Notes under the pieces: model-generated
The model's database searches: none
What the model was told of the DNA's origin: nothing
Seen by the model: the letters and a program-made list of their open reading frames with translations, nothing else
Translations under genes and position numbers: made by a program
In this document: in pieces, positions 35,269 through 43,148 of the stretch
Numbering within the stretch: the stretch's first letter is position 1
Layout of the letters: each line of letters begins with the position of its first letter
Assembly: GCA_041678605.1 (NCBI GenBank)
Contig: JBAYNW010000006.1
Span: 1 to 64,000, forward strand
Source of the DNA: JBAYNW01 sp041678605
GTDB taxonomy: Bacteria > Cyanobacteriota > Vampirovibrionia > Gastranaerophilales > Gastranaerophilaceae
Length of the DNA: 64,000 bases
Direction of reading: 5' to 3'

Positions 35269-36012
35269 ATGAAAAAAGAATATATTGCAAGAATTTTGTT
35301 AATGGCGTCTTTGGGGTTTGGGATTGCTCCGGCATTTGCTCTTACTCTGGATAAACCGCCAATGCCAAAAAGCAATGGCAGTGCCAAAGCTGTTGAAAAG
35401 ACTGCCCCGAGCCAAACAGAGGCTGTTAACCCTCTTTACCCTGCGAAGTATACTCCGGAATATATTAAAGGTATTAAGGATGAGTATAAGGCTGTGGGGA
35501 AAGATGAAGTTTTCTACGTTGCTCTTGACATGCTCAAGGGGACAGGCGGCGAATTCTCCAGAAATGCCGTTTTGGGGAACAATTTGACGTCAAAACCGAT
35601 TAAGGTTGAATTTAAAGATTTGGGTTCAATAAACAAGAGCTATGCGACTTTTGACGCTTTAGGCTGGAAAAGAGGTTCGAAATTGTACATTTATATAAGC
35701 CAAAAACATAACACCTCGCCAGCTATTGCGATAGCTGCACTATTATCTCATGAGGCTTTGCATCAGGATGAATTTAATTCTCTTTCAGAAGAAACTTATG
35801 CCTGGACGATGGAAGCTGCCGTCTGGTGCGAATTGTTGGAATTATATCCGGATTATCAGTTAAATTTGGATTCACTTGTACAAAGAGAAAATACTCTTAA
35901 GAAAATATTTGAGAGAGGCAACTATTCCGATAAATATATAAAGAAAACGGTTTATTCAAATGAGGGATACCAAAATCTGCCTGAATCTTCACCGGGATTT
36001 GAAGCGTTATAA
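35269..36012 (+). CDS. Secreted protein with an HEALH zinc-protease-like motif
   Basis: A 247-residue exported protein. A signal peptide (residues 1-24, ...APAFA) precedes a Pro/Lys-rich stretch. H161-E162-A-L-H165 follows a hydrophobic helix (PAIAIAALLS) and precedes acidic residues E174/E175 that could be a third ligand, matching the HExxH layout of zinc metalloproteases. No known family is recognised, and peptidase activity is inferred from this short motif only. GGGAG lies upstream of the ATG. Confidence 0.7.
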   Translation: MKKEYIARILLMASLGFGIAPAFALTLDKPPMPKSNGSAKAVEKTAPSQTEAVNPLYPAKYTPEYIKGIKDEYKAVGKDEVFYVALDMLKGTGGEFSRNAVLGNNLTSKPIKVEFKDLGSINKSYATFDALGWKRGSKLYIYISQKHNTSPAIAIAALLSHEALHQDEFNSLSEETYAWTMEAAVWCELLELYPDYQLNLDSLVQRENTLKKIFERGNYSDKYIKKTVYSNEGYQNLPESSPGFEAL

Positions 36013-36047
36013 CGGAAGTATGGATGACTTTAGGCTGAAAATAGTTA

Positions 36048-36103
36048 GGTCGAAAGGTCGATAGGCTTAAAGGCTTAAGCCCTCCATACCTCCAACCCTC
36101 CCC
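36048..36103. repeat. Word repeat W fragment upstream of fumarase
   Basis: GGTCGAAAGGTCGATAGG and AGGCTTAAAGGCTTAAG are near-tandem words, followed by CCTCCATACCTCCAACC, which also occurs at about 43075-43090. It ends just before the fumarase promoter. Confidence 0.65.
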
Positions 36104-36105
36104 TA

Positions 36106-36133
36106 TTTACTATTTAAGATTTACTGCTAAAAT
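36106..36133 (+). promoter_or_regulatory. Promoter placing +1 on the fumarase start codon
   Basis: TTTACT (36106-36111), 16 bases, TAAAAT (36128-36133), then six bases to the ATG at 36140. There is no Shine-Dalgarno sequence, so a leaderless message is predicted. Confidence 0.55.
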
Positions 36134-36139
36134 AAATTT

Positions 36140-37594
36140 ATGGTTGACTCAAAAACAATTGAAGATGTGATTTATGGTTTGTGCGTCGAGGCAAATACAA
36201 AATTGCCCGATGATGTGCTGCAAAAAATTTATAAAGCTTATGAAATAGAAACTTCGCAAGAGGCGAAACAGGTGCTTGCTCTTATTTTAGAAAACGCCAA
36301 AATGGCCTATGAAAAGAAAATGCCTTTATGTCAAGACACGGGGCAGGTTTTGGTTTTTGCCAAAGGTAAATGTTTCCCTGACAATTTTAAGGAGGCGATA
36401 AACAAAGGCGTTGAAAAAGCCTATGAAGAAAATTTCTACAGGAAATCCGTCGTGAAAAACGCCGTTTTTGACCGCACAAACACAAAAACAAACACGCCTT
36501 GTATTATTTATACAGAATTTGCCGATATTGAAGGAGTTGAAATTGAGCTTTTACTCAAAGGCGGAGGTTCCGAGAACGTTTCAGCCGTCGAAATGCTTTC
36601 GCCGACAATTACAGAGGATGAAATAGTTGAATTTGTTGTTTCCGTTGTTAAAAAAGCGGGTTCAAAAGCTTGTCCGCCCTACTTTATAGGAATAGGGGCA
36701 GGCGGAACAATGGAATATGCTGGACTTTTATCCAAAAAGGCCCTGCTTTTAGAAAAAAATGTTGATGAAGCTCACGAAAAGCTGGCTGAAAAAATTAAAA
36801 ATGCGGTTAACGGTTTGAACATCGGGGCCGCCGGCCTCGGCGGCCCCTCAACTGCTTTGGACGTAAAAATCCTCACAGATTTTACCCACATCGCCTGCAT
36901 GCCAGTCGCAGTAACGATTAATTGCCACAGTTCAAGGCATGCAAAATGCGTAATCGAGGGAACCGGAAACGGGGAAGATGAAAGAGGAAAGGGGAAAGGG
37001 GAAAGGAAATTGGAAATTGGGAATGGGGAATTGGTAATTGAGAACAGAACCGTTCGACCCTTCGACCCTTCGACCTTTCAACTCTCCACCTCACTTCTCA
37101 CTAAAAAAATAAACACTTCTGACGTCGCTCAATTAAAATCGCTCAAACGGGGCCAAAATATTCTCTTGTCAGGCGAAATTTACACCGCACGTGATATGGC
37201 ACACAAAAGGCTTGTGGAAATGATTAAAAAAGGGGAAAAGTTGCCGTTTGACCTGAAAAACAAGATTATATTTTACGCCGGACCATGTCCTTGTGCAGAA
37301 GACTGTGTTGTTGGCTCAATAGGGCCGACTACGTCGGCCCGCATGGATAAATTTGCACCGATTCTTTATGAACAGGGAGTTCTGGCGACAATCGGCAAAG
37401 GTGAGCGGTCAGAGGAAGTTGAAAAAACCGTAAAACAAGCCGGTGTACTTTATTTTACGGTTATTGGGGGTATTGCCTGTTATTTGGCACAGAAGTTTAT
37501 AAGAAAGGATTTGGTTGCGTTTGAGGATTTAGGTCCCGAGGCTGTTTACCGCTTCGAGGTTAAAGACTTGCCTTTGAGGCTTGAGCTTAATTGA
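36140..37594 (+). CDS. Class I fumarate hydratase, alpha and beta domains fused through a repeat-derived linker
   Basis: A 484-residue oxygen-sensitive iron-sulfur enzyme interconverting fumarate and malate. The alpha domain (1-273) has cluster-type cysteines in PLCQDTGQV, KACPPYFIG and TINCHSSRHA. The beta domain (~322-484) starts KKINTSDVAQLKSLKRGQ and contains GEIYTARDMAHKRLVEM and GPTTSARMDKFAP. In two-subunit members these are separate proteins. Residues ~274-321 between them are encoded by a W repeat, so the fusion or its linker is repeat-made. The 3' end overlaps the convergent HD-GYP gene by 66 bases. Confidence 0.9.
   Translation: MVDSKTIEDVIYGLCVEANTKLPDDVLQKIYKAYEIETSQEAKQVLALILENAKMAYEKKMPLCQDTGQVLVFAKGKCFPDNFKEAINKGVEKAYEENFYRKSVVKNAVFDRTNTKTNTPCIIYTEFADIEGVEIELLLKGGGSENVSAVEMLSPTITEDEIVEFVVSVVKKAGSKACPPYFIGIGAGGTMEYAGLLSKKALLLEKNVDEAHEKLAEKIKNAVNGLNIGAAGLGGPSTALDVKILTDFTHIACMPVAVTINCHSSRHAKCVIEGTGNGEDERGKGKGERKLEIGNGELVIENRTVRPFDPSTFQLSTSLLTKKINTSDVAQLKSLKRGQNILLSGEIYTARDMAHKRLVEMIKKGEKLPFDLKNKIIFYAGPCPCAEDCVVGSIGPTTSARMDKFAPILYEQGVLATIGKGERSEEVEKTVKQAGVLYFTVIGGIACYLAQKFIRKDLVAFEDLGPEAVYRFEVKDLPLRLELN
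36958..37105. repeat. Word repeat W inside the fumarase coding sequence
   Basis: GGGGAAAGG, GGAAATTGGAAATTGGG and ACCCTTCGACCCTTCGACC words match the W copies at 21265-21366 and 43001-43133. It reads through in frame as a Gly/Lys/Glu-rich then Pro/Ser/Thr-rich linker of about 49 residues. Confidence 0.8.
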
Positions 37595-38371
37595 GTTTTT
37601 CTCATTGGCGTAATCAACGAGTGCCTTAAATACGTATGTTGAAAATTTTCCCTGTTTTACTTCTTTATTAATTATTGCCAGAGCTTGCTCCTTGCTCATT
37701 TCTGATTTGTAAGAGCGTTTTTCTCTCAGGGCCGAGTACATATCAGCCAAAGAAAGAATTTGCAGATTAATATCGGACACAAAATTTTCATCCACACTCG
37801 GATAACCTGTTTTTTTCGCATTTTGATGGTGATTTTTTATCAGATTTAGGGTTTGGGAGTCTAAATCGGTAGATTTAAGCATTTCGTAGCTTAAATCGGA
37901 ATGTTTTTTGACTATTTCGAATTCTTCCTCTGTCAAAGACCCCCGTTTATTAATAATATCTTCAGGGATAATAACTTTGGCCAAATCGTGCAGGCTTGTG
38001 GCTTCCGTTAGGGCTTTTCGGTTTATCATCGGCTGGAAGTTATCAGGCAGATGGTTTGCTATGCCGATTGCCGCCTTTCTTGTTTCAGGAAGGTGGTTTT
38101 GTACAAGATTATCCAGTACTTTCATATTTATTTTGAGCGGAATTTTAAATTTGCTCAAAATCTTTGTGATTTCAGAATTTACCTTAATCATTTCCGAAAT
38201 GGCGTTCTCGTTTAAATATTTGGACAAATCCGCACTAATTCCTGCAAAATCCTCATTTTTCTCAGGGGAAAGATACCCCGGAGCAACACTTTGTTGTATA
38301 GGATTAGCAAAAAAATCATGCACACCTGTTCGGCTAGAATCTTTTTCCGATACCATCAATTCCACTTTCAC
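37529..38371 (-). CDS. HD-GYP domain protein (probable c-di-GMP phosphodiesterase, partly degenerate)
   Basis: A 280-residue protein with an HD-GYP domain from about 85. It has H128-D129 in LHDLAKVIIPEDI, K142 onward KRGSLTEEEFEIVKKH, HHQ (181-183) and GYP (189-191), then a second LADMYSAL. Canonical proteins have HHE where this has HHQ, so metal binding may be altered. The start is GTG at 38371 (ATG at 38356 possible). Upstream is GTCAAT-N18-TTTATATA. It lies next to a GGDEF gene on the same strand. The last 22 codons overlap the fumarase gene. Confidence 0.8.
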   Translation of the reverse strand: MKVELMVSEKDSSRTGVHDFFANPIQQSVAPGYLSPEKNEDFAGISADLSKYLNENAISEMIKVNSEITKILSKFKIPLKINMKVLDNLVQNHLPETRKAAIGIANHLPDNFQPMINRKALTEATSLHDLAKVIIPEDIINKRGSLTEEEFEIVKKHSDLSYEMLKSTDLDSQTLNLIKNHHQNAKKTGYPSVDENFVSDINLQILSLADMYSALREKRSYKSEMSKEQALAIINKEVKQGKFSTYVFKALVDYANEKNSIKLKPQRQVFNLEAVNSLGT

Positions 38372-38395
38372 ACTAAAATTACACTACCTTATATT

Positions 38396-38427
38396 TATAT
38401 AAAGGTTTTTGCTTCGCCGAAATTGAC
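38396..38427 (-). promoter_or_regulatory. Bipartite promoter-like element (GTCAAT-N18-TTTATATA)
   Basis: Minus strand: GTCAAT (38422-38427), 18 bases, TTTATATA (38396-38403), then AATATAAGGTAG, 24 bases before the HD-GYP start. Boxes and spacing equal those at 15.9 and 49.7 kb. Confidence 0.55.
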
Positions 38428-38488
38428 ATAAAACAGTGAATTTATAAGAAAATGTAACAAAAAAGAAGATAGAGGCAGGGGATGAATA

Positions 38489-39979
38489 TTATTGCTTTAA
38501 AATTTTGTCAAATTCTTCATGCGAATATTTTATCACTTTATTTCTGCCGTCTCGCTTCGCCCTATAAAGAGCTTTGTCGGCATATTCCACCAAATCTTTT
38601 TGGTTTTCCGGAGAGGTTGAACTTGCACTTGCTCCAATGCTGACCGTGACGCTCGTTTCCTCACCATTGTAAGTAAATTTATACTGAGAAATTTTTTCTC
38701 TAAGCCTTTCAAGCGGAATAATTGCACTTTCAAGCGGGGTTTCGGTCAAAATTACGGCTAATTCCTCTCCGCCGTAGCGGTAAATCATATCGGTTTTTCT
38801 GAAAGATGCGGATATAATATTTGAAATTTCTTTTAAAACGTAATCTCCAAATTGGTGTCCGTACATATCATTAACTTTCTTAAAAAAGTCTACGTCAACC
38901 AAGGCCAAACTCAATTCGCTGTGATAACGTCTTGATCTTAAAAATTCACGTTCAATGTTATATTCAAAGTGCCGTCTGTTGTAAAGCCCTGTAAGTCCGT
39001 CCGTTACTGATAAATACTCCGTTTCTGAGTATAAATATCGCATCTTAAAAAGCACCAGAAGTTCATTTACCATGGCTTTGTAAAATTCAAATTCCGGATA
39101 GTCACATTCTTCAGTGTTATAAAAACAAACTCCGCCCAGCAAAACCCCATCTGAAACAAGCGGCAAAATGTGAGTACTCTTAAATTCTTCAAGCTCCAAA
39201 ACCGCTTCAGTACTCCAGATTTTTTCCCCGACTATTTCATGCCTGAAATCTCTTACTGTAAATTCCTGCACGTCAGGCATTGCGGTGAAAAAATCCCTTT
39301 TTATCTTTTCTATAATAAATTCCGCAACAGGTTTCTTGTTAACATCAAAATATAAAATGTTTTTTTCGTTTTTATCCGGATTATCAAAAAATAAACCCGC
39401 AACATTGTAATCTACGAAAGAACTGAGCAGTTCAAATATCTTTTTAACCAAAACTTTTTCATGCCCCAAAAACACCCCTAAATCACGAAATTCATTTAGA
39501 AAAGTCGAATTTATAATCAATTCGTCAAGAATATTATTAATCTGATTTTGAATTATTTCTTCATTTATTTCACTTTTCAGCAAAACTTGCTTATATTCAT
39601 CCGAAACCGGATGTTTTTCGATAATTTCTTTTGATGTTTTCTCTATTTCTTCAAAGCTTGCCGTCTTAGATATAAATTTATCCGCTCCGGACTTGTTTCC
39701 CCAAAACTTGTCTATATTTTTGTCAAGAACAGTCAGCAGCATGAGTGGGATTTCTTTTGTAGCGGAGTTGTTTTTTAATAATCTGCAAAGCTGGTATCCG
39801 CCGAGGTTTGGCATCACAATTTCAGACAATATTAAATCCGGAGCAACTTCAAAAACTTTTTGATATCCCTGCACTCCGCTGCTTGCCGTCTCAACGTTGA
39901 ATCCGGCGTTTACAAGCTGAAGTTTTAATGTTTCCAGTTGAGTGCTGCTGTCATCTATCAGTAAAATTTTGTGTGGCAT
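38489..39979 (-). CDS. Diguanylate cyclase with a receiver domain lacking the phospho-acceptor aspartate
   Basis: A 496-residue protein with a receiver domain (1-~120), a central GAF-like sensor region (~165-325) and a GGDEF domain (~340-490). The cyclase motif is GGEEL (403-407), preceded at the proper distance by the inhibitory-site motif RKTD (394-397). The receiver keeps D9/D10 and the late lysine (FISKTASF), but the phosphorylated aspartate is glutamate (E53 in LILSEIVMP), a phosphomimetic change. It probably makes c-di-GMP without phospho-relay control. Neighbour of the HD-GYP gene. Confidence 0.88.
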   Translation of the reverse strand: MPHKILLIDDSSTQLETLKLQLVNAGFNVETASSGVQGYQKVFEVAPDLILSEIVMPNLGGYQLCRLLKNNSATKEIPLMLLTVLDKNIDKFWGNKSGADKFISKTASFEEIEKTSKEIIEKHPVSDEYKQVLLKSEINEEIIQNQINNILDELIINSTFLNEFRDLGVFLGHEKVLVKKIFELLSSFVDYNVAGLFFDNPDKNEKNILYFDVNKKPVAEFIIEKIKRDFFTAMPDVQEFTVRDFRHEIVGEKIWSTEAVLELEEFKSTHILPLVSDGVLLGGVCFYNTEECDYPEFEFYKAMVNELLVLFKMRYLYSETEYLSVTDGLTGLYNRRHFEYNIEREFLRSRRYHSELSLALVDVDFFKKVNDMYGHQFGDYVLKEISNIISASFRKTDMIYRYGGEELAVILTETPLESAIIPLERLREKISQYKFTYNGEETSVTVSIGASASSTSPENQKDLVEYADKALYRAKRDGRNKVIKYSHEEFDKILKQ

Positions 39980-40069
39980 TCTTAACTATCTGTCCCATCT
40001 CGTATTCGTAACAGAATAATTATACAACAAATCTATGGTTATTAAAATATTTATTGTTCTTTAGCTTAC

Positions 40070-40537
40070 TTATACCGCATTAATTTTTGCCTCTAAGTTT
40101 GCAAACCGTTTTGTCAAGTATTCTGCAGATTTGGGGTATTTCCTTTCCAAATCTTCCACCGCTTCTTTTAAAAGCTCTATAAATCCATCTGCACCGGCTT
40201 TAAAGCAAGTATGCCTATCTCGACCGGTAAGCACCGTGAAAGTGGTTTCACCTTGAATGTCTTCCAGATCCTTACTGGTAGCGATTATAGTCACACCAGA
40301 TTCACCGAAATTTGAAATATTAAAGTGAACCGATTTGCCTTCAGTGTCTATCTTTTTAATTTTACTGACTTTGTTTTCAAGATCATCTACAAAAGTTTTC
40401 CCTAGTTCTGAAAGCCTAAGCATAGCTTCATCCTCAAAGTGAATAGTGGCACCAAAAGAAGGCTGGTTTTTGCAGTTAGTTTGACTGCGTTGGTTGTAAA
40501 TGCCGTTGTTGGCACCTGTAATACTCATAATTTTCAT
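40070..40537 (-). CDS. Hypothetical protein with an N-terminal QPSFGA motif
   Basis: A 155-residue protein. The N terminus has SITGANNGIYNQRSQ then NQPSFGATIHF, resembling the NPSF-type start of other lineage proteins in the window (17446 and 52494). The rest is mixed alpha/beta (ESGVTIIATSKDLE..) with a charged C-terminal helix. No signal peptide is seen. The start at 40537 has AGGAGA nine bases upstream, and an in-frame ATG lies at 40528. Function unknown. Confidence 0.72.
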   Translation of the reverse strand: MKIMSITGANNGIYNQRSQTNCKNQPSFGATIHFEDEAMLRLSELGKTFVDDLENKVSKIKKIDTEGKSVHFNISNFGESGVTIIATSKDLEDIQGETTFTVLTGRDRHTCFKAGADGFIELLKEAVEDLERKYPKSAEYLTKRFANLEAKINAV

Positions 40538-40691
40538 CTCTTGTTTTCTCCTATTTTTTTTGTAACACAATATGATACTTGCTTTAAAAACTCTAAAAAT
40601 ATTTTTTGCTACCCAACGGCAAATTTGTTGCGAAATTGTTACAAAGAATATTTTAGGTATTCAGCTCAAGCAAAAGGGCAAACAATTCCCA

Positions 40692-40829
40692 CGTCATTGC
40701 GAGAAAAGGGTTGTCGGCTCAGTCAAAAATGTCCACCGAAGCAATCTTATCGGTATGCACTCGTTGGAAAGATTGCTTCAAAATGCAAACTTTTTCTTCT
40801 ACCTAAAAGTCTCATGTTTCGCAATGACG
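40692..40829. repeat. Dispersed palindromic repeat P, copy 2
   Basis: The ends CGTCATTGCGAG and CGCAATGACG are inverted. The interior has CACCGAAGCAATC and AAAGATTGCTTC as inner inverted arms. The right end (40812-40829) is read on the minus strand as the last codons and stop of yqeK. Confidence 0.82.
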
Positions 40830-41411
40830 CGAGTACTCTTTGAGCATACTGTTATAAATATCAATTGTGGTTTGGCAAATTTCCATATCTCTTTTAATCA
40901 GGCTTTTAATCGTTTCTTCGTAACAGATGAGGAGTGCTTTATTCAGGCCGTTTTCTTCCTCCAAAACACACAAAACTCTTTCTCTGTAGTTCAAATCCCT
41001 CGTGTTAAGTTCGATTTTGTCAGCCAAAAACACAACTTTTTCAAAATCACTCATGTTCATTCTGCCCAGAGTATGCCAGCGGATAGAGGATAAAATTTCC
41101 TTGTCCTTAACCCCAAACTCGCTTTCTGCAATATAGGCACTCACCGGAGCGTGAATTAATTTAAAATTAGACAATTCGCTCTTGTCAAGCCCCAATTTTA
41201 CAGCAATCTTCAGCATATCCTCTTTTTTGAGACATTTTGCACAATCATGCAAAAGCCCCGCCGTGTAAGCCTTCTTTTCGTCCTGATTAAATTTTTTGGC
41301 CAATCTCGCAGCACTTTGGGCAGCCCCGATTGAATGAAGAAGCCTTTCTTCACTCAAATGGTCTTTAAGCCAATTTAAAATATGTCTTTCACTTTTGTCT
41401 GTATAATTCAT
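40812..41411 (-). CDS. yqeK: YqeK-like HD-domain hydrolase
   Basis: A 199-residue HD-superfamily protein related to YqeK, a diadenosine tetraphosphatase usually linked to nadD. It has HIL..LSEERLLHSIGAAQSAARLA, LLHDCAK, IRWHTLGR and FLADKIELNTRD. The start lies 23 bases inside nadD, indicating coupling. The final residues SRHCET and the stop are encoded by the P repeat's end, so the native C terminus has probably been replaced. Confidence 0.85.
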   Translation of the reverse strand: MNYTDKSERHILNWLKDHLSEERLLHSIGAAQSAARLAKKFNQDEKKAYTAGLLHDCAKCLKKEDMLKIAVKLGLDKSELSNFKLIHAPVSAYIAESEFGVKDKEILSSIRWHTLGRMNMSDFEKVVFLADKIELNTRDLNYRERVLCVLEEENGLNKALLICYEETIKSLIKRDMEICQTTIDIYNSMLKEYSRHCET

Positions 41412-41982
41412 TTTTGTTTATGTACTCCAAAACCGTATCCGGGACAAATGCACTCACGGACTGCTTTTTCACCAGTTTTTCTCTTAATTCCGTTGAAGAT
41501 AATTCTATCGGCTCCATTTTTGTCAGCGTAAATTTATACCCTTTGTTTTGCAATGACGCAAATCCGGCCCCATTAATTCGAGTTTCTCTGGGAAAAACAA
41601 TAAAGTTCACCAGCTCTTTCAATTTATCGGTTTCATACCAGCTTTCTATTTTTTCAAATGCGTCAGAACCTATTATAAACCCTATTTTACCATCTATTTT
41701 GTATTTTTTGTACAATTCAAGAATTGTCAGGTAAGTATAGGAAAATCTTTCGTTTTGAAACTCAAAGTCGCTTATTTCGAAAAATTTTTCATCGCCCAGA
41801 GCAAGTTTAACCATTTGAAACCGGTGTTTTGCCATTTTGGTGTCAAATTTTTTGTGCGGCGGCATGTACGCAGGAACGAACAAAATCCTGTCATAATCAT
41901 AATTTTTTTTTACATAATCAGCCATAGCCAAATGAGCCTTATGTATTGGATTAAATGTACCTTGCAAGACACACAGTTTCAT
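41389..41982 (-). CDS. nadD: Nicotinate-nucleotide adenylyltransferase
   Basis: A 197-residue nucleotidyltransferase making deamido-NAD. It has LQGTFNPIHKAHL at 5-17 (the GxFxPxHxxH signature), FVPAYMPPHK, a central GSDAFEKIESWYETDKL and the late SSTELREKL. AAGGAG precedes the ATG at 41982; an in-frame codon at 42000 is less likely. It lies between a P-loop kinase gene and yqeK, and nadD-yqeK adjacency is common in bacteria. Confidence 0.93.
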   Translation of the reverse strand: MKLCVLQGTFNPIHKAHLAMADYVKKNYDYDRILFVPAYMPPHKKFDTKMAKHRFQMVKLALGDEKFFEISDFEFQNERFSYTYLTILELYKKYKIDGKIGFIIGSDAFEKIESWYETDKLKELVNFIVFPRETRINGAGFASLQNKGYKFTLTKMEPIELSSTELREKLVKKQSVSAFVPDTVLEYINKNELYRQK

Positions 41983-42015
41983 TTGCCTAAACTCCTTCAA
42001 TCTTAACTGGCTTCA

Positions 42016-42882
42016 TTATACAGCAAAATTATAATAATCGGACTCCAGCAAGGTCAAAAGAGAGGCCACAAAGTCCCTGTATTTTTCTCTTGAGGTTTCG
42101 CCGTTCAGTATTATGTCAGCGTTTTTGGCACAAGGATAAATGTAAATTAAGGCTTTCTCGGAAGCATTTTTAAAAATTCTGCCGGCAGAATCCCCCAACC
42201 CTCTTTGCTCTGCTCTTTCAAAAAACCTTCTTTTTTGCACCGATTTGTCAATATCGACGTAGATTTTAAAGTCAAAAACGTCTGCAACTCCCTCAACAAG
42301 AGTGTAAAGCCCTTCCGAAATAATTACGGAAGAAGGTTTTGCCATTGTGCAGTTGTCAAATCTTTTTGCGGTCCCCGACATATCGTATTTTGGCAGAAGC
42401 ACCTCCTGACGGTTCAAAAGCATTTGTATGTGTTTTTTCATCAGGCTTAATTCTATCGCATCAGGGATGTCAAGGTCGTAATTTTTTGCGAAGCGGGCAA
42501 AAGAGCCTGCTTTTTCGACTTCTTTTGAACGGTCGTAGTAATAATCGTCGGTGTTAATTCTTGTTATGATATTTTTTGATAGGAATTCTTGGGCAAATCT
42601 TTCAACCACCTCCATAGAATCAAGGACTATTGTGGATTTCCCGCTGGCTGTTTCGCCGCAAACTCCTATAGCTGCAGGCCTGAACGCCATTCCGGATAAG
42701 AATAAGGCTATTTTTTTAACGATATTAGGTGCTATATTTACAAAAATAGAGTTGGAAGAATTCAACTCTTTTAAGAACAAATCATTTAAAGATTTTTCTA
42801 ATTTTTGAAAACGGGAGTGATAAATTGGGCTTGCGGCACAATTTTGAATATTTTCTACATCAATTTCTGCAACTGTTATCAA
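42016..42882 (-). CDS. Uridine kinase/phosphoribulokinase-family P-loop kinase
   Basis: A 288-residue protein with Walker A GVCGETASGKST near residues 72-83. Substrate-side motifs are INTDDYYYDRS (~110-120) and VIISEGLYTLV (~190-200), and RRFFERAEQRG resembles the lid. About 70 residues precede the kinase core. The start is TTG with AGGGA upstream. It leads the nadD-yqeK group, 33 bases before nadD. The phosphorylated substrate (uridine or another) is uncertain. Confidence 0.82.
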   Translation of the reverse strand: MITVAEIDVENIQNCAASPIYHSRFQKLEKSLNDLFLKELNSSNSIFVNIAPNIVKKIALFLSGMAFRPAAIGVCGETASGKSTIVLDSMEVVERFAQEFLSKNIITRINTDDYYYDRSKEVEKAGSFARFAKNYDLDIPDAIELSLMKKHIQMLLNRQEVLLPKYDMSGTAKRFDNCTMAKPSSVIISEGLYTLVEGVADVFDFKIYVDIDKSVQKRRFFERAEQRGLGDSAGRIFKNASEKALIYIYPCAKNADIILNGETSREKYRDFVASLLTLLESDYYNFAV

Positions 42883-43000
42883 TTTAATTCCCTGTTACAC
42901 TGTGAAAATCTTTATCATATATATTAAATCCCAAAAATAAAAAATTTGCCAGCAAATGTTAATTTTGATAATAAATTTGACATTTCTTTACGTAAGGGTG

Positions 43001-43133
43001 AATTGGGAATTGGAAAAAGGGGAAAGGGGAAAGGGGAAATAGGAAATAGGGAATTGGTAATTGCCAACCTTCCATACCTCCATACCTCCAACTTATCGAC
43101 TCATCGACTTATCAACTAGAAAACGGGAAAGCC
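43001..43133. repeat. Mosaic word repeat W, intergenic copy
   Basis: The order of words is AATTGGGAATTGG, GGGGAAAGGGGAAAGG, CCATACCTCCATACCTCC, then CTTATCGACTCATCGAC and CTTATCAACTAG. It fills the gap between the P-loop kinase and helicase genes. Similar word order is seen at 36958 and, reversed, near 20085-20160. Confidence 0.75.
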
Positions 43134-43148
43134 CTCAGAGAGTCGCCC

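Noticed and set aside
40572..41093. 173-residue plus-strand open frame over a P repeat and yqeK
   Set aside because: The first part is repeat DNA and the rest is antisense to yqeK; no domain or start signal is visible.
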